DNA of 40,640 bases from Alistipes sp. (GTDB lineage Bacteria > Bacteroidota > Bacteroidia > Bacteroidales > Rikenellaceae): contig JAFVVS010000076.1 in the NCBI GenBank assembly GCA_017502025.1, forward strand, positions 1 to 40,640, given 5' to 3'. The position numbers and the translations under genes were made by a program. Position 1 is the stretch's first letter; every line of letters begins with the position of its first letter. The notes under the pieces are model-generated. The model was not told the DNA's origin and ran no database searches. It saw only the letters and a program-made list of their open reading frames with translations. This document shows, piece by piece, positions 9,007 through 17,675 of the stretch.

Positions 9007-10065
9007 CTATTCCTCACTTTTAAGTGTAACAATAATTGGATGGTGCGCAAGTCCCGCCTCGGCTGTAAGCGATGCGTCAAAGTCGAATGTACGGAACATA
9101 TTCCAGCACTCGTCTGTTGCATAGACATTGTTGGCACGTGATCCATCTGTGCTCGATGCTGTATAAACCGAGTGATGTACGGCATTGCACTCTACCAAGT
9201 TGTAGTACATCATCAAGTTGCTAACGGTGAAATAGATATCATCCGCTGCAAGCAACTCCTCCACCGAGAAATATGTGGTCTCGGTTGCAAGGAAATCCTC
9301 CCAATAGAAGTCAGGATTATCTGCCGGAGCATCGTAGCAGTTCTCACGATAGAACTCCTTCTCGTACTTTACGATATCGAGATGCGAATCGGCATTTGTA
9401 TTGATTGCAAAGTACCAATTTACATCCTTCAAGAATGCCTTGTTATCTACGGTCTGCTTGATAATGTAAGAGAGCTCGCTCTTACGGGCAGCAAGGACAT
9501 CCGGAGTGTATACGAGTGGAACACTCTTCTTATTCTTGGTCATAGCCTCGACCTGAGCCTCCCAATCATCCGGAATAGCATTCTTGGCTGCGAGCAACTC
9601 CGTAACAACGAAGTGAATATCATTAGCCTTGAAGTGAAGTACCGCATTGTTGAGGGTAGCACCCTGTTGAAGAGTATAGACCTCGTTGATGGTCACACCA
9701 CTCTTCACGAGAGCAGCCATAACCAAACGATTGTCATCGTTGATTGCTACCAACGATTTCAAATTGTTCTCATTAGCATACCTATTGAACCAGTCCATAA
9801 AGTCGCGCTGCAATGTTGTACCAACAGTCTTTGGCGCAACAAACATAGCGACATCTGCGCTCTTCATCGAGAGATAGAGTGCCAACTTATCCAAGTTTAC
9901 ATCTCCCGCCTCGGTGAGGTTCAAGTAAAGTGTCGTAATCTCCATCTTGGTCTGCATATCGGTAACCTCCGCATCGATATCGTGGTCACGAGATACACCA
10001 ACCTCCTGGGTACAAGCTACCGCAAGGAGCGACACTGCAAATAGTGTATAAAGTATCTTTTTCAT
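9007..10065 (-). CDS. Lipoprotein resembling a degenerate EEP (endonuclease/exonuclease/phosphatase) fold
   Basis: This 352-aa protein has lipobox LAVAC (Cys18). The layout recalls the EEP superfamily: an opening TLYLNLTEAGD strand/loop, then SADVAMFVAP (where active enzymes have DVxxLQE), a central HFVVTELLAAKN (where enzymes have THL/DHL), and an end of RANNVYATDE...HHPIIVTLK that parallels the usual RIDY.....SDHxPV terminus. The metal-binding Glu, the Asp of RIDY and the Asp of SDH all seem replaced. If the fold call is right, this is a non-catalytic surface binder. The fold call is my inference from motif order only; an unrelated lipoprotein is possible. It overlaps the preceding gene by one base and ends 3 bp before SusC, so it is firmly part of the transport operon. 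Confidence 0.7.
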   Translation of the reverse strand: MKKILYTLFAVSLLAVACTQEVGVSRDHDIDAEVTDMQTKMEITTLYLNLTEAGDVNLDKLALYLSMKSADVAMFVAPKTVGTTLQRDFMDWFNRYANENNLKSLVAINDDNRLVMAALVKSGVTINEVYTLQQGATLNNAVLHFKANDIHFVVTELLAAKNAIPDDWEAQVEAMTKNKKSVPLVYTPDVLAARKSELSYIIKQTVDNKAFLKDVNWYFAINTNADSHLDIVKYEKEFYRENCYDAPADNPDFYWEDFLATETTYFSVEELLAADDIYFTVSNLMMYYNLVECNAVHHSVYTASSTDGSRANNVYATDECWNMFRTFDFDASLTAEAGLAHHPIIVTLKSEE

Positions 10066-10721
10066 TATTCAAGTCCCTTTTGAGTTAGCACACATTCTGC
10101 AGTATGCTCGTCACCCCAAGCATCTACAAACACTACTTCGATATTAGCAAAACGCTCTGCACCGTCATTTACCGCAAATGTAACCTCCAACTCCTTGCCA
10201 TTGCTGAGATACTCGATGCTCTCTACCCAATTCTCATTGGCCGAAAGGCGAATACCTGGACGGCAAGCGTCGGTAAGATTGGTATTGAACGGAACAACAC
10301 TCTTGGTTTCGGTAGCCTCGACAGTCACATCCGACAACTTCATCGAAGGAGTGATACCACGCTGCTTAACAACGATTGTATCGGCTACGAATCCGTCGTA
10401 GGTCTCTACTACGAGGTGTCCTACACGTGCAAAGTTGCGATTGTTCATCGACGATTCGTTCGAGTCGTAGCGAACGAATACATTGTATGCGTTCTGCTTC
10501 CACTCTGCATCGTCAACATGCAACCACTCGTGCACAGGACGAACCTTCCACACAAGTTTGCTTTCGCCATTAACAGTAATTGGCAACTGGAATGTACCGG
10601 CCTGTGCGGGTACCTCCTTCTCGGCAAGTACTCGACCTGTAACATCGATACGCTCCACCTTGGTACAGCTGCTCATCACGAACAAAGCTGCCATTATAAC
10701 GAGTAAATAAGTCTTCTTCAT
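10065..10721 (-). CDS. BACON-domain lipoprotein upstream of the EEP-like gene
   Basis: This 218-aa lipoprotein has a signal ending VMSSC (Cys19). I prefer the ATG at 10721 (MKKTYLLV...) over the one 33 bases upstream, which would add a charged 11-residue extension. Two tandem beta-sandwich modules are visible. The first is about residues 30-120 with HEWLHVDD and closing ADTIVVKQRG, a clear BACON signature. The second is about 125-218 with ENWVESIEY and closing AECVLTQKG. The layout resembles the lipoprotein that ends the operon, so these may be duplicated partners. Its stop overlaps the start of the next gene by one base. The likely role is a cell-surface accessory of the SusCD complex, with the ligand unknown. 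Confidence 0.85.
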   Translation of the reverse strand: MKKTYLLVIMAALFVMSSCTKVERIDVTGRVLAEKEVPAQAGTFQLPITVNGESKLVWKVRPVHEWLHVDDAEWKQNAYNVFVRYDSNESSMNNRNFARVGHLVVETYDGFVADTIVVKQRGITPSMKLSDVTVEATETKSVVPFNTNLTDACRPGIRLSANENWVESIEYLSNGKELEVTFAVNDGAERFANIEVVFVDAWGDEHTAECVLTQKGLE

Positions 10722-10760
10722 AATCTCATTCAATTTTTTAGTCAAACACTTCATTTACTC

Positions 10761-11669
10761 TTAGTTCTCGGGGTTAAATTCACCATTCTCACCCTCGAAG
10801 CCACCAATGCCATTGTCGAGCTCAACCTTCTTGGCAACTACGGCGTTCTCCGTAATAGCGCACTTCTCTACGATGAATGGACCCTTTACAGGAGTTGAAA
10901 TCTCGCCATTCTCGCCATAAGCGATCGACACAACGAAGTTCTCGTAGGTACCAGGAGCCATTGCGACCCATACCACCAACGGATTGTCGAGGGTTGAGTT
11001 TGTACCCTCTGGGAAGCCCTTGATAGCAACCTGGTTCTTACCATTCACGATAAATTCCTCGGCATAGCTGTCAGTTGCAATATCTCCAACGCAGTAGTCA
11101 TCGTAACCACCATCGGCGGTAACATTACCCACAGTTACCAACACCTCGGTAACATTTTGGATGTCGTAATGCAACTCTACCTTCACAAGTCCTGCGTGGT
11201 AGTCGAAAGTAACATTCTCCGACTTACCCTCTGCAAGGAATGTTGAGTTATACATCAAGTGGTCGAACTCGTTAGCATAGAACTTCTGCTCTGCCGGAAC
11301 GATTACTCGACCATCGAGAGCAGCCTTGTTGCCCTCGCTCACATAAGGCATATAGATGGTCAAATCGCCACCTACCACATTTCCGAAGAAATAGGCCTCA
11401 TTATCTCCCACTGTCGATTTGACAGGGATATAGCACTCATTCTCACCGGCGTTGGTGCCATAGATACCGATAGTGTGTGCCTCGTTCCACACATAGTTGC
11501 CGACTCCTGTGGCGCCCTTCAAAGTGAGGGGCTCCACAGTCGCCTTAACCATTGTGATTGCACCATTATCGACATTCGGCATCTCCTTCTCCGGTATGCG
11601 CTCTACACACGATACCAGCGCAAGCGAGAATATTGCCACAATGCTAAGTAATGATTTAATCTTACACAT
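10761..11669 (-). CDS. Fimbrillin-like lipoprotein
   Basis: This 302-aa lipoprotein has signal MCKIKSLL...LALVSC (Cys21). The frame also opens eight codons earlier at a TTG (11693), but the ATG at 11669 gives a cleaner signal peptide. After the lipobox (CVERIPEKE) the sequence resembles Mfa/fimbrillin-type beta-sandwiches of Bacteroidales: AHTIGIYGTN, ECYIPVKSTVGDNEAYFFG, LTIYMPY, then FDYHAGLVKVELHYDI and a WVAMAPGTYENFVVSI segment. This parallels the N-terminal head of the giant protein encoded just upstream (43 bp away), as if that head existed here without the repeat tail. It may be a surface adhesin or a stalk/anchor subunit. No pilus assembly genes are nearby, so polymerisation is not indicated. 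Confidence 0.8.
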   Translation of the reverse strand: MCKIKSLLSIVAIFSLALVSCVERIPEKEMPNVDNGAITMVKATVEPLTLKGATGVGNYVWNEAHTIGIYGTNAGENECYIPVKSTVGDNEAYFFGNVVGGDLTIYMPYVSEGNKAALDGRVIVPAEQKFYANEFDHLMYNSTFLAEGKSENVTFDYHAGLVKVELHYDIQNVTEVLVTVGNVTADGGYDDYCVGDIATDSYAEEFIVNGKNQVAIKGFPEGTNSTLDNPLVVWVAMAPGTYENFVVSIAYGENGEISTPVKGPFIVEKCAITENAVVAKKVELDNGIGGFEGENGEFNPEN

Positions 11670-11712
11670 TTGTTTTATTGTTTTATTTGTCAATTATTTC
11701 CGTTTTTGCTGG

Positions 11713-14700
11713 TTATTCGCCCTGCTCCGGATCTGCCGGAGTCTCCTCGGTAGCCGGAACATAGAGGATACAACCGTCAAACTCCTTCTCATCCGAAGTA
11801 GATGTCCAGTTTGCATCCCAAGGCTCGCCATAGATTGCGTTCATATAGTTGGTTGCATCAACCTTCAACTCGCCGGTTGCACCACGCAATACATATCCAC
11901 CAACCTCGCAATCGTTGATACCGATTGGCCACTCACCATCCGAGAGGTACTTAGACACATCGTTGCTGGTGTTCTGAGAGTAGACAAAGATTCGTGGCAT
12001 ACCAACAAGCGCACCAACATTTGTTGTAGCCTGCTCCAATGCGTAAATCTCGCCTGTGTTGCGGCACCACTGCATACCACCACGGTGTGCAATCTCTGCT
12101 CCATCACGCTTCGAAGGCTCTACTGCCGACCAGTAGTAACCTGCGATACCACCGGCATAACCGGTAGAACCTACGGCACCCTCGTTTACAGCGTACTCAA
12201 CACGGCAGTACTGATGCTCAGGCATATAGTTTGGATAAGCGTTGTTGTCCGAATACTTAGCACTACCCACTGCATAAGTTGCCGAGATATACTCACGCAA
12301 GATACCTGCGATACCACCGGCATACATATACTTAGCACCGTAACGGCCACGGGTTACAACCTTACCGTTCTCACGTATAACTACGATATCACCTGTATTG
12401 ATGGTTGGATCCTCCTCGGTACCGGTAATCTTCACATACCAGCTACCGCAACCGATGATACCACCCAAGATACCCGAGAAGCCGTGGATGCGACCCGAGT
12501 TCTTACAAGAGATGATTGTAGCGTTACAACCGTTCTCACGAGTACCAAGGTTACCACCTACTGCGGTATCGCTATTTGTCGAGTGACCGATACCACCTGT
12601 GTACTGACCAATGATACCACCAACAGCAGTGTTGTAGTAGTTAGCATTTGGCGATGCCACAGTATTGCTACGATCCCACTGAATCGAACCCGAGTTCTCG
12701 CAGTGGTCGCAGGTAACATTGATGTTACCATAGTGCTGTGTATAGCCGTTGTGACCCATATTTGCACTACCGAGGATACCACCTGCGTAGTTGTAGTTAT
12801 AGGTCAATACCATCGAAGTTGTACGATAGTCGATATTACCGCTATTCTTACAGTTATTGAACTGCAACTGCAACTGGCTCTTATACCACTTACCACCACT
12901 ATAGCCTTCGAGGCCGATGTTTGTACAACGGTCTGCTGCGCAGTGGAGAGCCTGTCCGAGGATACCTCCGGCAATCTGATATACCGAAGCACCTACCTCG
13001 CCATAGTGGATATCACCCGAGTTGTTACAAGAGTTGAAGATAGCATAGTGCTTATACTTCGAGAAGTCGCCCTCCAAGTTACCGAAGAGACGGTAGTCGA
13101 AGTGTGTAGCAACGATACCACCCATATTGATAAAGAAGGTGTGGATATACTTCTTACTGTCGATAACAGTTCCGATACCTGCGTTATCAACAGCGATTCT
13201 ACCCTCATTGTTTACTGCTGTACACTCCAAGTTACTTACAAGAACGTCAGCAATACCACCGGCAACGCTCAAACACTTTGCACCGCCGGCATTTGGAACT
13301 GTTACAGCCGCCTTGTTTGTACAACCAGACAACTTGTATGAGGTCTCCTTCATTGTTGTACCAGGCATCTTCGAGAGGTCCATCATACGGCCAATCAAAC
13401 CTGCAACATTCACACGCACGAACAAACGACGGTTCTGACGGTCGTTATCATCGACGTCAGACCACTGATACTCACCATTATCCTCCATATCGGCAGATGG
13501 TGTATTGTTGGTCGAAGCAGGTGTACCCAAGATGGTAACCTTACCATTGTTGGTCAAGCTACCCAAGGTGCAGATGTAAGCAGTAGTATTTGCCTGTGGA
13601 GTAAATACTCGACCGACAACACCACCAACATCGAAACGAGAGGTTGCCAACTCGCCAAGGTAGTCAACACGCAATGGGTTGAGCAAGCACTCATGAGTAA
13701 TCTCACCATTATTTACGCAACCCGACATATCGAAGTCGGTCTCACCTACGATACCACCAACTGCGATATCGTGAGTCATAATGTTACGCCAGTTATTAGC
13801 AGTAGCCTTCTCATCTTTCTCGTTGAAACGAGGACAAGTATTTCCTGCGTGACCTGCCGAGAGAATCTCACCGTTGTTCTCGCACTCATAGAGCGCAGCC
13901 TTCGAAGTCCAACCTGCGATACCGCCGATATATGCTCCGTCGCTTGCTATACCTTTATATATAATATTACCTGTGTTGTTACAATCCGAAATAGCCTTTG
14001 TCAATCCTACACCGCCATCGGTTGTTGGGTATGCTGTATTCATTGTTGCATAGCCAAATACACCACCAATGTAGAAGCTCTCAGGAATATTTCTTGCATT
14101 GGTCATATCAGGCACCTCAACAGTACCATTGTTGGTCAAACCGCTAAGACCGTTGTCCTTAGCTGTGAGATAGCCGAAGCCACCCGAAACATAAACCTTC
14201 GGAGCGTAGCCGTAGATTGTTACATTACCGTTGTTGGTCATACCATTCTGGAACTTACCTGCAACAACAGCGTCCAATTTGGTAATCTCGGTTGCTACAC
14301 CACCGTTCGAAGCCGCATTGGTTGTAACAGCACCAGCCAAACCACCAATACCACCAACACATGCCATTATCGAAGCCTCGCCCTTATACTCAACGACACC
14401 CGACGCAGCATTGTCAAACTGTACGGTATGCTTACCCTCGCGATACACACCGCAGTAACCACCTACGTAAGCCAAAGGCGACTTACCGGCATAGGTTACA
14501 CGACCTGTATTGCGGATACCGGTAGTACCTGCACCGGTATCAGAGTTATACGAGTAACCGAAGATAGAACCGATGTAGGTCTCAGCCGAAGTATTTGCTC
14601 GTGCCTCTACACTACCCGAGTTGTAGCAACCAGGATACTGCAACTTAATATTAAGTGTGTTAGCCAAGATACCACCAACATACAATACACGAACATTTAC

Positions 14701-17337
14701 ATCGTCCTCTACAATGATATCGCCTGTGTTAGCACAGTCGTTCATCTTGATGACAGCATTGTATCTTGCAGTACCGAGCAAGCCCGACACCCACATCATA
14801 CGAGAAGACGAGTTCGAAACCTTAACCAAGCCCGAGTTCGAGCAGTTGTAAATATCGTCGCAGTCTTCGCTGATATAACCGAACATACCCGAAGCAAACA
14901 CTGTTACGGTGCTGGTTGTTGGGTGGTTGTAGTTATCAGTCGCAACATTAACCTCCACATTTACTGCACCGTTATTCTTACAGTCTGCAATGTAGTCAGA
15001 GCAGAAGATACCAACGCAAGCCGAGCTGAAAATATACGAAGCGCCGCAGTACTGCCAACCGAAGTTTACATTACCGTCGTTGCTACAATTCTCGGTTTTA
15101 ACGCTCTCGCCAATGCCCAACACTGCCTTACGGCCAGCACGAACACCGATAACACCTGCGATAGCAGTATTCTTATCTACGGTTGCCTGGTGCCACTGAA
15201 TATCACCATTACCTGCTACTTCACCAGCGATGTTGAGGACTGCACTCTTCTTGTTGCTACAATCGCTAACCAACTCCGACCAAGTGAAACCTACTACACC
15301 GCCGAGTACCATATTAGCATTCTCAACCACAGCGCTTCCCTTAGGGTGGCTTGCGTGAGAAGAACCTGAACCGGTACAAGATGCACCAACATTATCACGA
15401 GCTACATAGTAGCACGAACCGAGGTACTCAATCGAACCAGAGTTTGTACAACCCTTAATCTCCTTTGTACCCTTCTCGGCATAAGCAACTACACCACCGA
15501 TGTTACAATTCTTATTAATCTTGAACGACTCACCGAAGTTGAGCTTACCGCTATTCTCGCAATCTGTAATAGAGTTTGCCTCCAACTTACCGAGCACACC
15601 ACCAATATTAGCCTTGGTAATCTCCTCGTTGATTGTGAGCGAGCCCTTGTTCTCGCAACCTTCAACCGAAACCTTCGATGCACCAATTACACCACCCCAA
15701 TCGAGGTCGAGCATTGGCTCGTTGATTGCAAGCGCACCTGTGTTGATGTTGCCCTCGAAAGAGCCATCGGTTACATAACCTGCAACACCTCCGATATATG
15801 GGAACGACTTTGTGCTCTCCGAGTTATCGTCCCAAACGATAGCACCATTGCTGGTGTTCTCTGCAACGACAGGGAGATTCTCGCCCTCAGCGCAAACATA
15901 ACCTACAACACCACCGATGCTTGGATAGAACTCCTTGCTCTTGCCGTCGGCACCTGCGATGGTTGTGATAGTGATATCGACATTGCTCTCAGCAAGCGAA
16001 ACCTTACCGCCATAAACACCACCGACAACACCACCGATGTTGATCAACTTATAATCATTCGAGAGTGCAAGGTCTGCATTCTTATACTCAACAGAACCCG
16101 TAGCCGAGCAGTTGAAGATTGTACCAACCTTGTCGCCAGATACTGTGAGCGAACGAGCAATAAGACCGGTCTTACCCTTTACTGTCTCTACGACAACACC
16201 CTCAACCTTAACATTCGAGATTGTACCTACTACATTCTCGCCGAAGAGAGGAGTTGTCAAGCCCTTAATCGAGTAGCCACGACCCTCGAACAACGAGTCG
16301 AAGCCATCCAACGACTCCCAAGTCTGGTCGGTCATATCCACATCCGAGATCATGAGCACACCGTCGTACTTGCTGTTGAAGGTACCAGCCTTAACCTCGC
16401 TTGCGAAAGTCTGCATATCGGCATCGGTACCGATGAGGAGCATATTATCGCAATCCTCCAAGTCGAACACGAGCGATGGGAACTCACGAACCTTACCACC
16501 GAGCAACTGCTTATCGCCTGTTGCATCGAAAGTTCTCGAATAAACCTTACCCGACTGCTCTACGAAGTTTACCTCGAAAGTTGTGTACTCACCCTTTGGA
16601 ACTACAATGTAGAATACATCCTCCTTCTCGTTCGAGAGCTTGTAGCTGTCGCCCTCGAAGCTGTAAAATACGGTAGGATAAGTACTCTTGCGAGCTTCGA
16701 GTGTTCCAGCCTCTACGCCATCCTTCTCGGTGCAATAGACATCGAACACACCTGCGATAGGAGCAGCATCCACTGTCGAAACCGAGATGTACTTCAAATC
16801 AACATCCTGACCCTCCTTAGCCTTGATGCTGAAACGGAGAGCTGTTGCGAGGTGCTCCATCTGGATCTCCTCGAAACCTGTTGTCCAGCCGTACATCGGA
16901 GCACTGTTCGGAGCGAAAGTGCCCTCGGTGTGCTTCTGCTCAGCAGAGAATACTACCGGATACTTTCCGCTACCTGCCTCGACAGCCACATCCTCACCAG
17001 GATAAGGATAGACGAGGTGGAACGGAATAGTAATTCCCATCGGCATGTCAAATACTGCAACATTTGGAGTCTCCTTGTAGATGGTAATACCGGTTGTCGG
17101 CTTACCATTGACTGCGAGAACATCGCTCTCGCACCACGATACAGGATACTTTCCATCGACCTTCTCGCCCAACTCTGTACGGGTTGGAACAGGCATCGAA
17201 ACTTGCAGCGTCTGAACTTCGCCACTTCCACTACCAGGACCCACTACAATTGGAGCCTGGCTCTCGGTTGGATCTTGCACGCAAGCAAAAGTTGCGAGCA
17301 GAACTACCGACATCAAAAGTTTAGTAAAATTTTTCAC
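11713..17337 (-). CDS. 1,874-aa fimbrillin-like / GLUG-like beta-helix repeat lipoprotein, first gene of the SusCD operon
   Basis: The start is a GTG at 17337, with no in-frame ATG giving a better signal. The lipoprotein signal ends ATFAC (Cys19). Residues of about 45-290 form a fimbrillin-like head (YPVSWCESDVLAVNG, GTFAPNSAPMYGW, MEHLATALRF). From about residue 330 (GYSIKGLTTPLFG) to about 1800 the chain is made of degenerate repeats of 40-60 residues. Each has a GG-[VI]-x-G core and usually a CxNxGxI core. I count about 29 GGxxG-type cores and at least 17 CxNxG cores, consistent with a long beta-helix. The C-terminus is short and acidic, with no type IX secretion domain. Acidic residues after the Cys suggest surface display. 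It may be an adhesin or an extended ligand-capturing stalk feeding the downstream SusCD pore. The lipobox and repeats are directly visible; the function is inferred. Confidence 0.9.
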   Translation of the reverse strand: MKNFTKLLMSVVLLATFACVQDPTESQAPIVVGPGSGSGEVQTLQVSMPVPTRTELGEKVDGKYPVSWCESDVLAVNGKPTTGITIYKETPNVAVFDMPMGITIPFHLVYPYPGEDVAVEAGSGKYPVVFSAEQKHTEGTFAPNSAPMYGWTTGFEEIQMEHLATALRFSIKAKEGQDVDLKYISVSTVDAAPIAGVFDVYCTEKDGVEAGTLEARKSTYPTVFYSFEGDSYKLSNEKEDVFYIVVPKGEYTTFEVNFVEQSGKVYSRTFDATGDKQLLGGKVREFPSLVFDLEDCDNMLLIGTDADMQTFASEVKAGTFNSKYDGVLMISDVDMTDQTWESLDGFDSLFEGRGYSIKGLTTPLFGENVVGTISNVKVEGVVVETVKGKTGLIARSLTVSGDKVGTIFNCSATGSVEYKNADLALSNDYKLINIGGVVGGVYGGKVSLAESNVDITITTIAGADGKSKEFYPSIGGVVGYVCAEGENLPVVAENTSNGAIVWDDNSESTKSFPYIGGVAGYVTDGSFEGNINTGALAINEPMLDLDWGGVIGASKVSVEGCENKGSLTINEEITKANIGGVLGKLEANSITDCENSGKLNFGESFKINKNCNIGGVVAYAEKGTKEIKGCTNSGSIEYLGSCYYVARDNVGASCTGSGSSHASHPKGSAVVENANMVLGGVVGFTWSELVSDCSNKKSAVLNIAGEVAGNGDIQWHQATVDKNTAIAGVIGVRAGRKAVLGIGESVKTENCSNDGNVNFGWQYCGASYIFSSACVGIFCSDYIADCKNNGAVNVEVNVATDNYNHPTTSTVTVFASGMFGYISEDCDDIYNCSNSGLVKVSNSSSRMMWVSGLLGTARYNAVIKMNDCANTGDIIVEDDVNVRVLYVGGILANTLNIKLQYPGCYNSGSVEARANTSAETYIGSIFGYSYNSDTGAGTTGIRNTGRVTYAGKSPLAYVGGYCGVYREGKHTVQFDNAASGVVEYKGEASIMACVGGIGGLAGAVTTNAASNGGVATEITKLDAVVAGKFQNGMTNNGNVTIYGYAPKVYVSGGFGYLTAKDNGLSGLTNNGTVEVPDMTNARNIPESFYIGGVFGYATMNTAYPTTDGGVGLTKAISDCNNTGNIIYKGIASDGAYIGGIAGWTSKAALYECENNGEILSAGHAGNTCPRFNEKDEKATANNWRNIMTHDIAVGGIVGETDFDMSGCVNNGEITHECLLNPLRVDYLGELATSRFDVGGVVGRVFTPQANTTAYICTLGSLTNNGKVTILGTPASTNNTPSADMEDNGEYQWSDVDDNDRQNRRLFVRVNVAGLIGRMMDLSKMPGTTMKETSYKLSGCTNKAAVTVPNAGGAKCLSVAGGIADVLVSNLECTAVNNEGRIAVDNAGIGTVIDSKKYIHTFFINMGGIVATHFDYRLFGNLEGDFSKYKHYAIFNSCNNSGDIHYGEVGASVYQIAGGILGQALHCAADRCTNIGLEGYSGGKWYKSQLQLQFNNCKNSGNIDYRTTSMVLTYNYNYAGGILGSANMGHNGYTQHYGNINVTCDHCENSGSIQWDRSNTVASPNANYYNTAVGGIIGQYTGGIGHSTNSDTAVGGNLGTRENGCNATIISCKNSGRIHGFSGILGGIIGCGSWYVKITGTEEDPTINTGDIVVIRENGKVVTRGRYGAKYMYAGGIAGILREYISATYAVGSAKYSDNNAYPNYMPEHQYCRVEYAVNEGAVGSTGYAGGIAGYYWSAVEPSKRDGAEIAHRGGMQWCRNTGEIYALEQATTNVGALVGMPRIFVYSQNTSNDVSKYLSDGEWPIGINDCEVGGYVLRGATGELKVDATNYMNAIYGEPWDANWTSTSDEKEFDGCILYVPATEETPADPEQGE

Positions 17338-17613
17338 GCTAATAGTTTTTAAAAAAGTTTGAAATTATTGTTTGTAAAATTTTGTTGTTTGTTCTCTCTT
17401 TTCCGGTTTTCCTCGCACACACGAGCGCAGTGTGCGTGCGCAAAAAACAAAAAGATTACTCGCTCCGCAATCTCTGCGAGGCGACCAATCTCTACCACAA
17501 CGGGCCTATACTACGCAATAAGCCCTCATAATTACCGCAATATCATCGTTTTAGGTTCTACCGTGCGCAATGCGTCCATCACACACAGTTCGTTTTAGTT
17601 CAAAAAGGTGACA
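17338..17613 (-). promoter_or_regulatory. Long structured 5' leader of the SusCD operon
   Basis: About 270 nt separate the predicted transcription start (near 17605) from the GTG at 17337. The promoter-proximal two thirds are GC-richer than usual for leaders here and hold stem-loops: CGCACAC/GTGTGCG at 17414-17420 and 17430-17436, and nested CTCGC/GCGAG with CGCA/TGCG around 17459-17480. The start-proximal 75 nt are AT-rich and unstructured. A 15-codon minus-strand frame (17532-17579) begins soon after the start site. Such a leader could support attenuation or control by an RNA or RNA-binding protein. It matches no riboswitch class I can recognise. Confidence 0.45.
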
Positions 17614-17644
17614 CAAAGGTAGGCATTTTTTCTATATAAACAAA
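17614..17644 (-). promoter_or_regulatory. Promoter of the giant-lipoprotein/SusCD operon
   Basis: On the minus strand TTTG (17641-17644), exactly 19 nt and then TACCTTTG (17614-17621) reproduce the Bacteroidetes consensus. Transcription should begin near 17605. No flanking inverted repeats of the kind seen at invertible promoters were found. Confidence 0.8.
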
Positions 17645-17675
17645 CCCTTCCTCACTTTTTTTTATTAAAAATAAA

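Noticed and set aside
10722-10754. Upstream start for the BACON lipoprotein
   Set aside because: It would add 11 charged residues before a perfect lipoprotein signal.
11670-11693. TTG start for the fimbrillin-like lipoprotein
   Set aside because: An ATG eight codons downstream gives a normal signal peptide.
11497-15369. Plus-strand open frames of 614 and 558 codons opposite the 1,874-aa gene
   Set aside because: Same explanation: shadows of the real minus-strand gene. Their composition mirrors the antisense of the Gly/Asn-rich repeats.
11713-17337. CRISPR-like or DNA-level tandem repeats in the giant gene
   Set aside because: Repeats are protein-level and degenerate, with variable spacing. 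No identical DNA repeat/spacer pattern occurs.
17532-17579. 15-codon frame in the operon leader as a leader peptide
   Set aside because: It is possible but has no ribosome-binding evidence and no repeated regulatory codons, so it is not listed as a gene.
17359-17598. 79-codon plus-strand frame across the operon leader
   Set aside because: It starts inside the leader of the opposite strand, overlaps its promoter start site and has no protein family features. I treat the region as a leader.
17600-17660. Invertible (phase-variable) promoter
   Set aside because: I looked for flanking inverted repeats around the operon promoter and found none, and no invertase gene is nearby.
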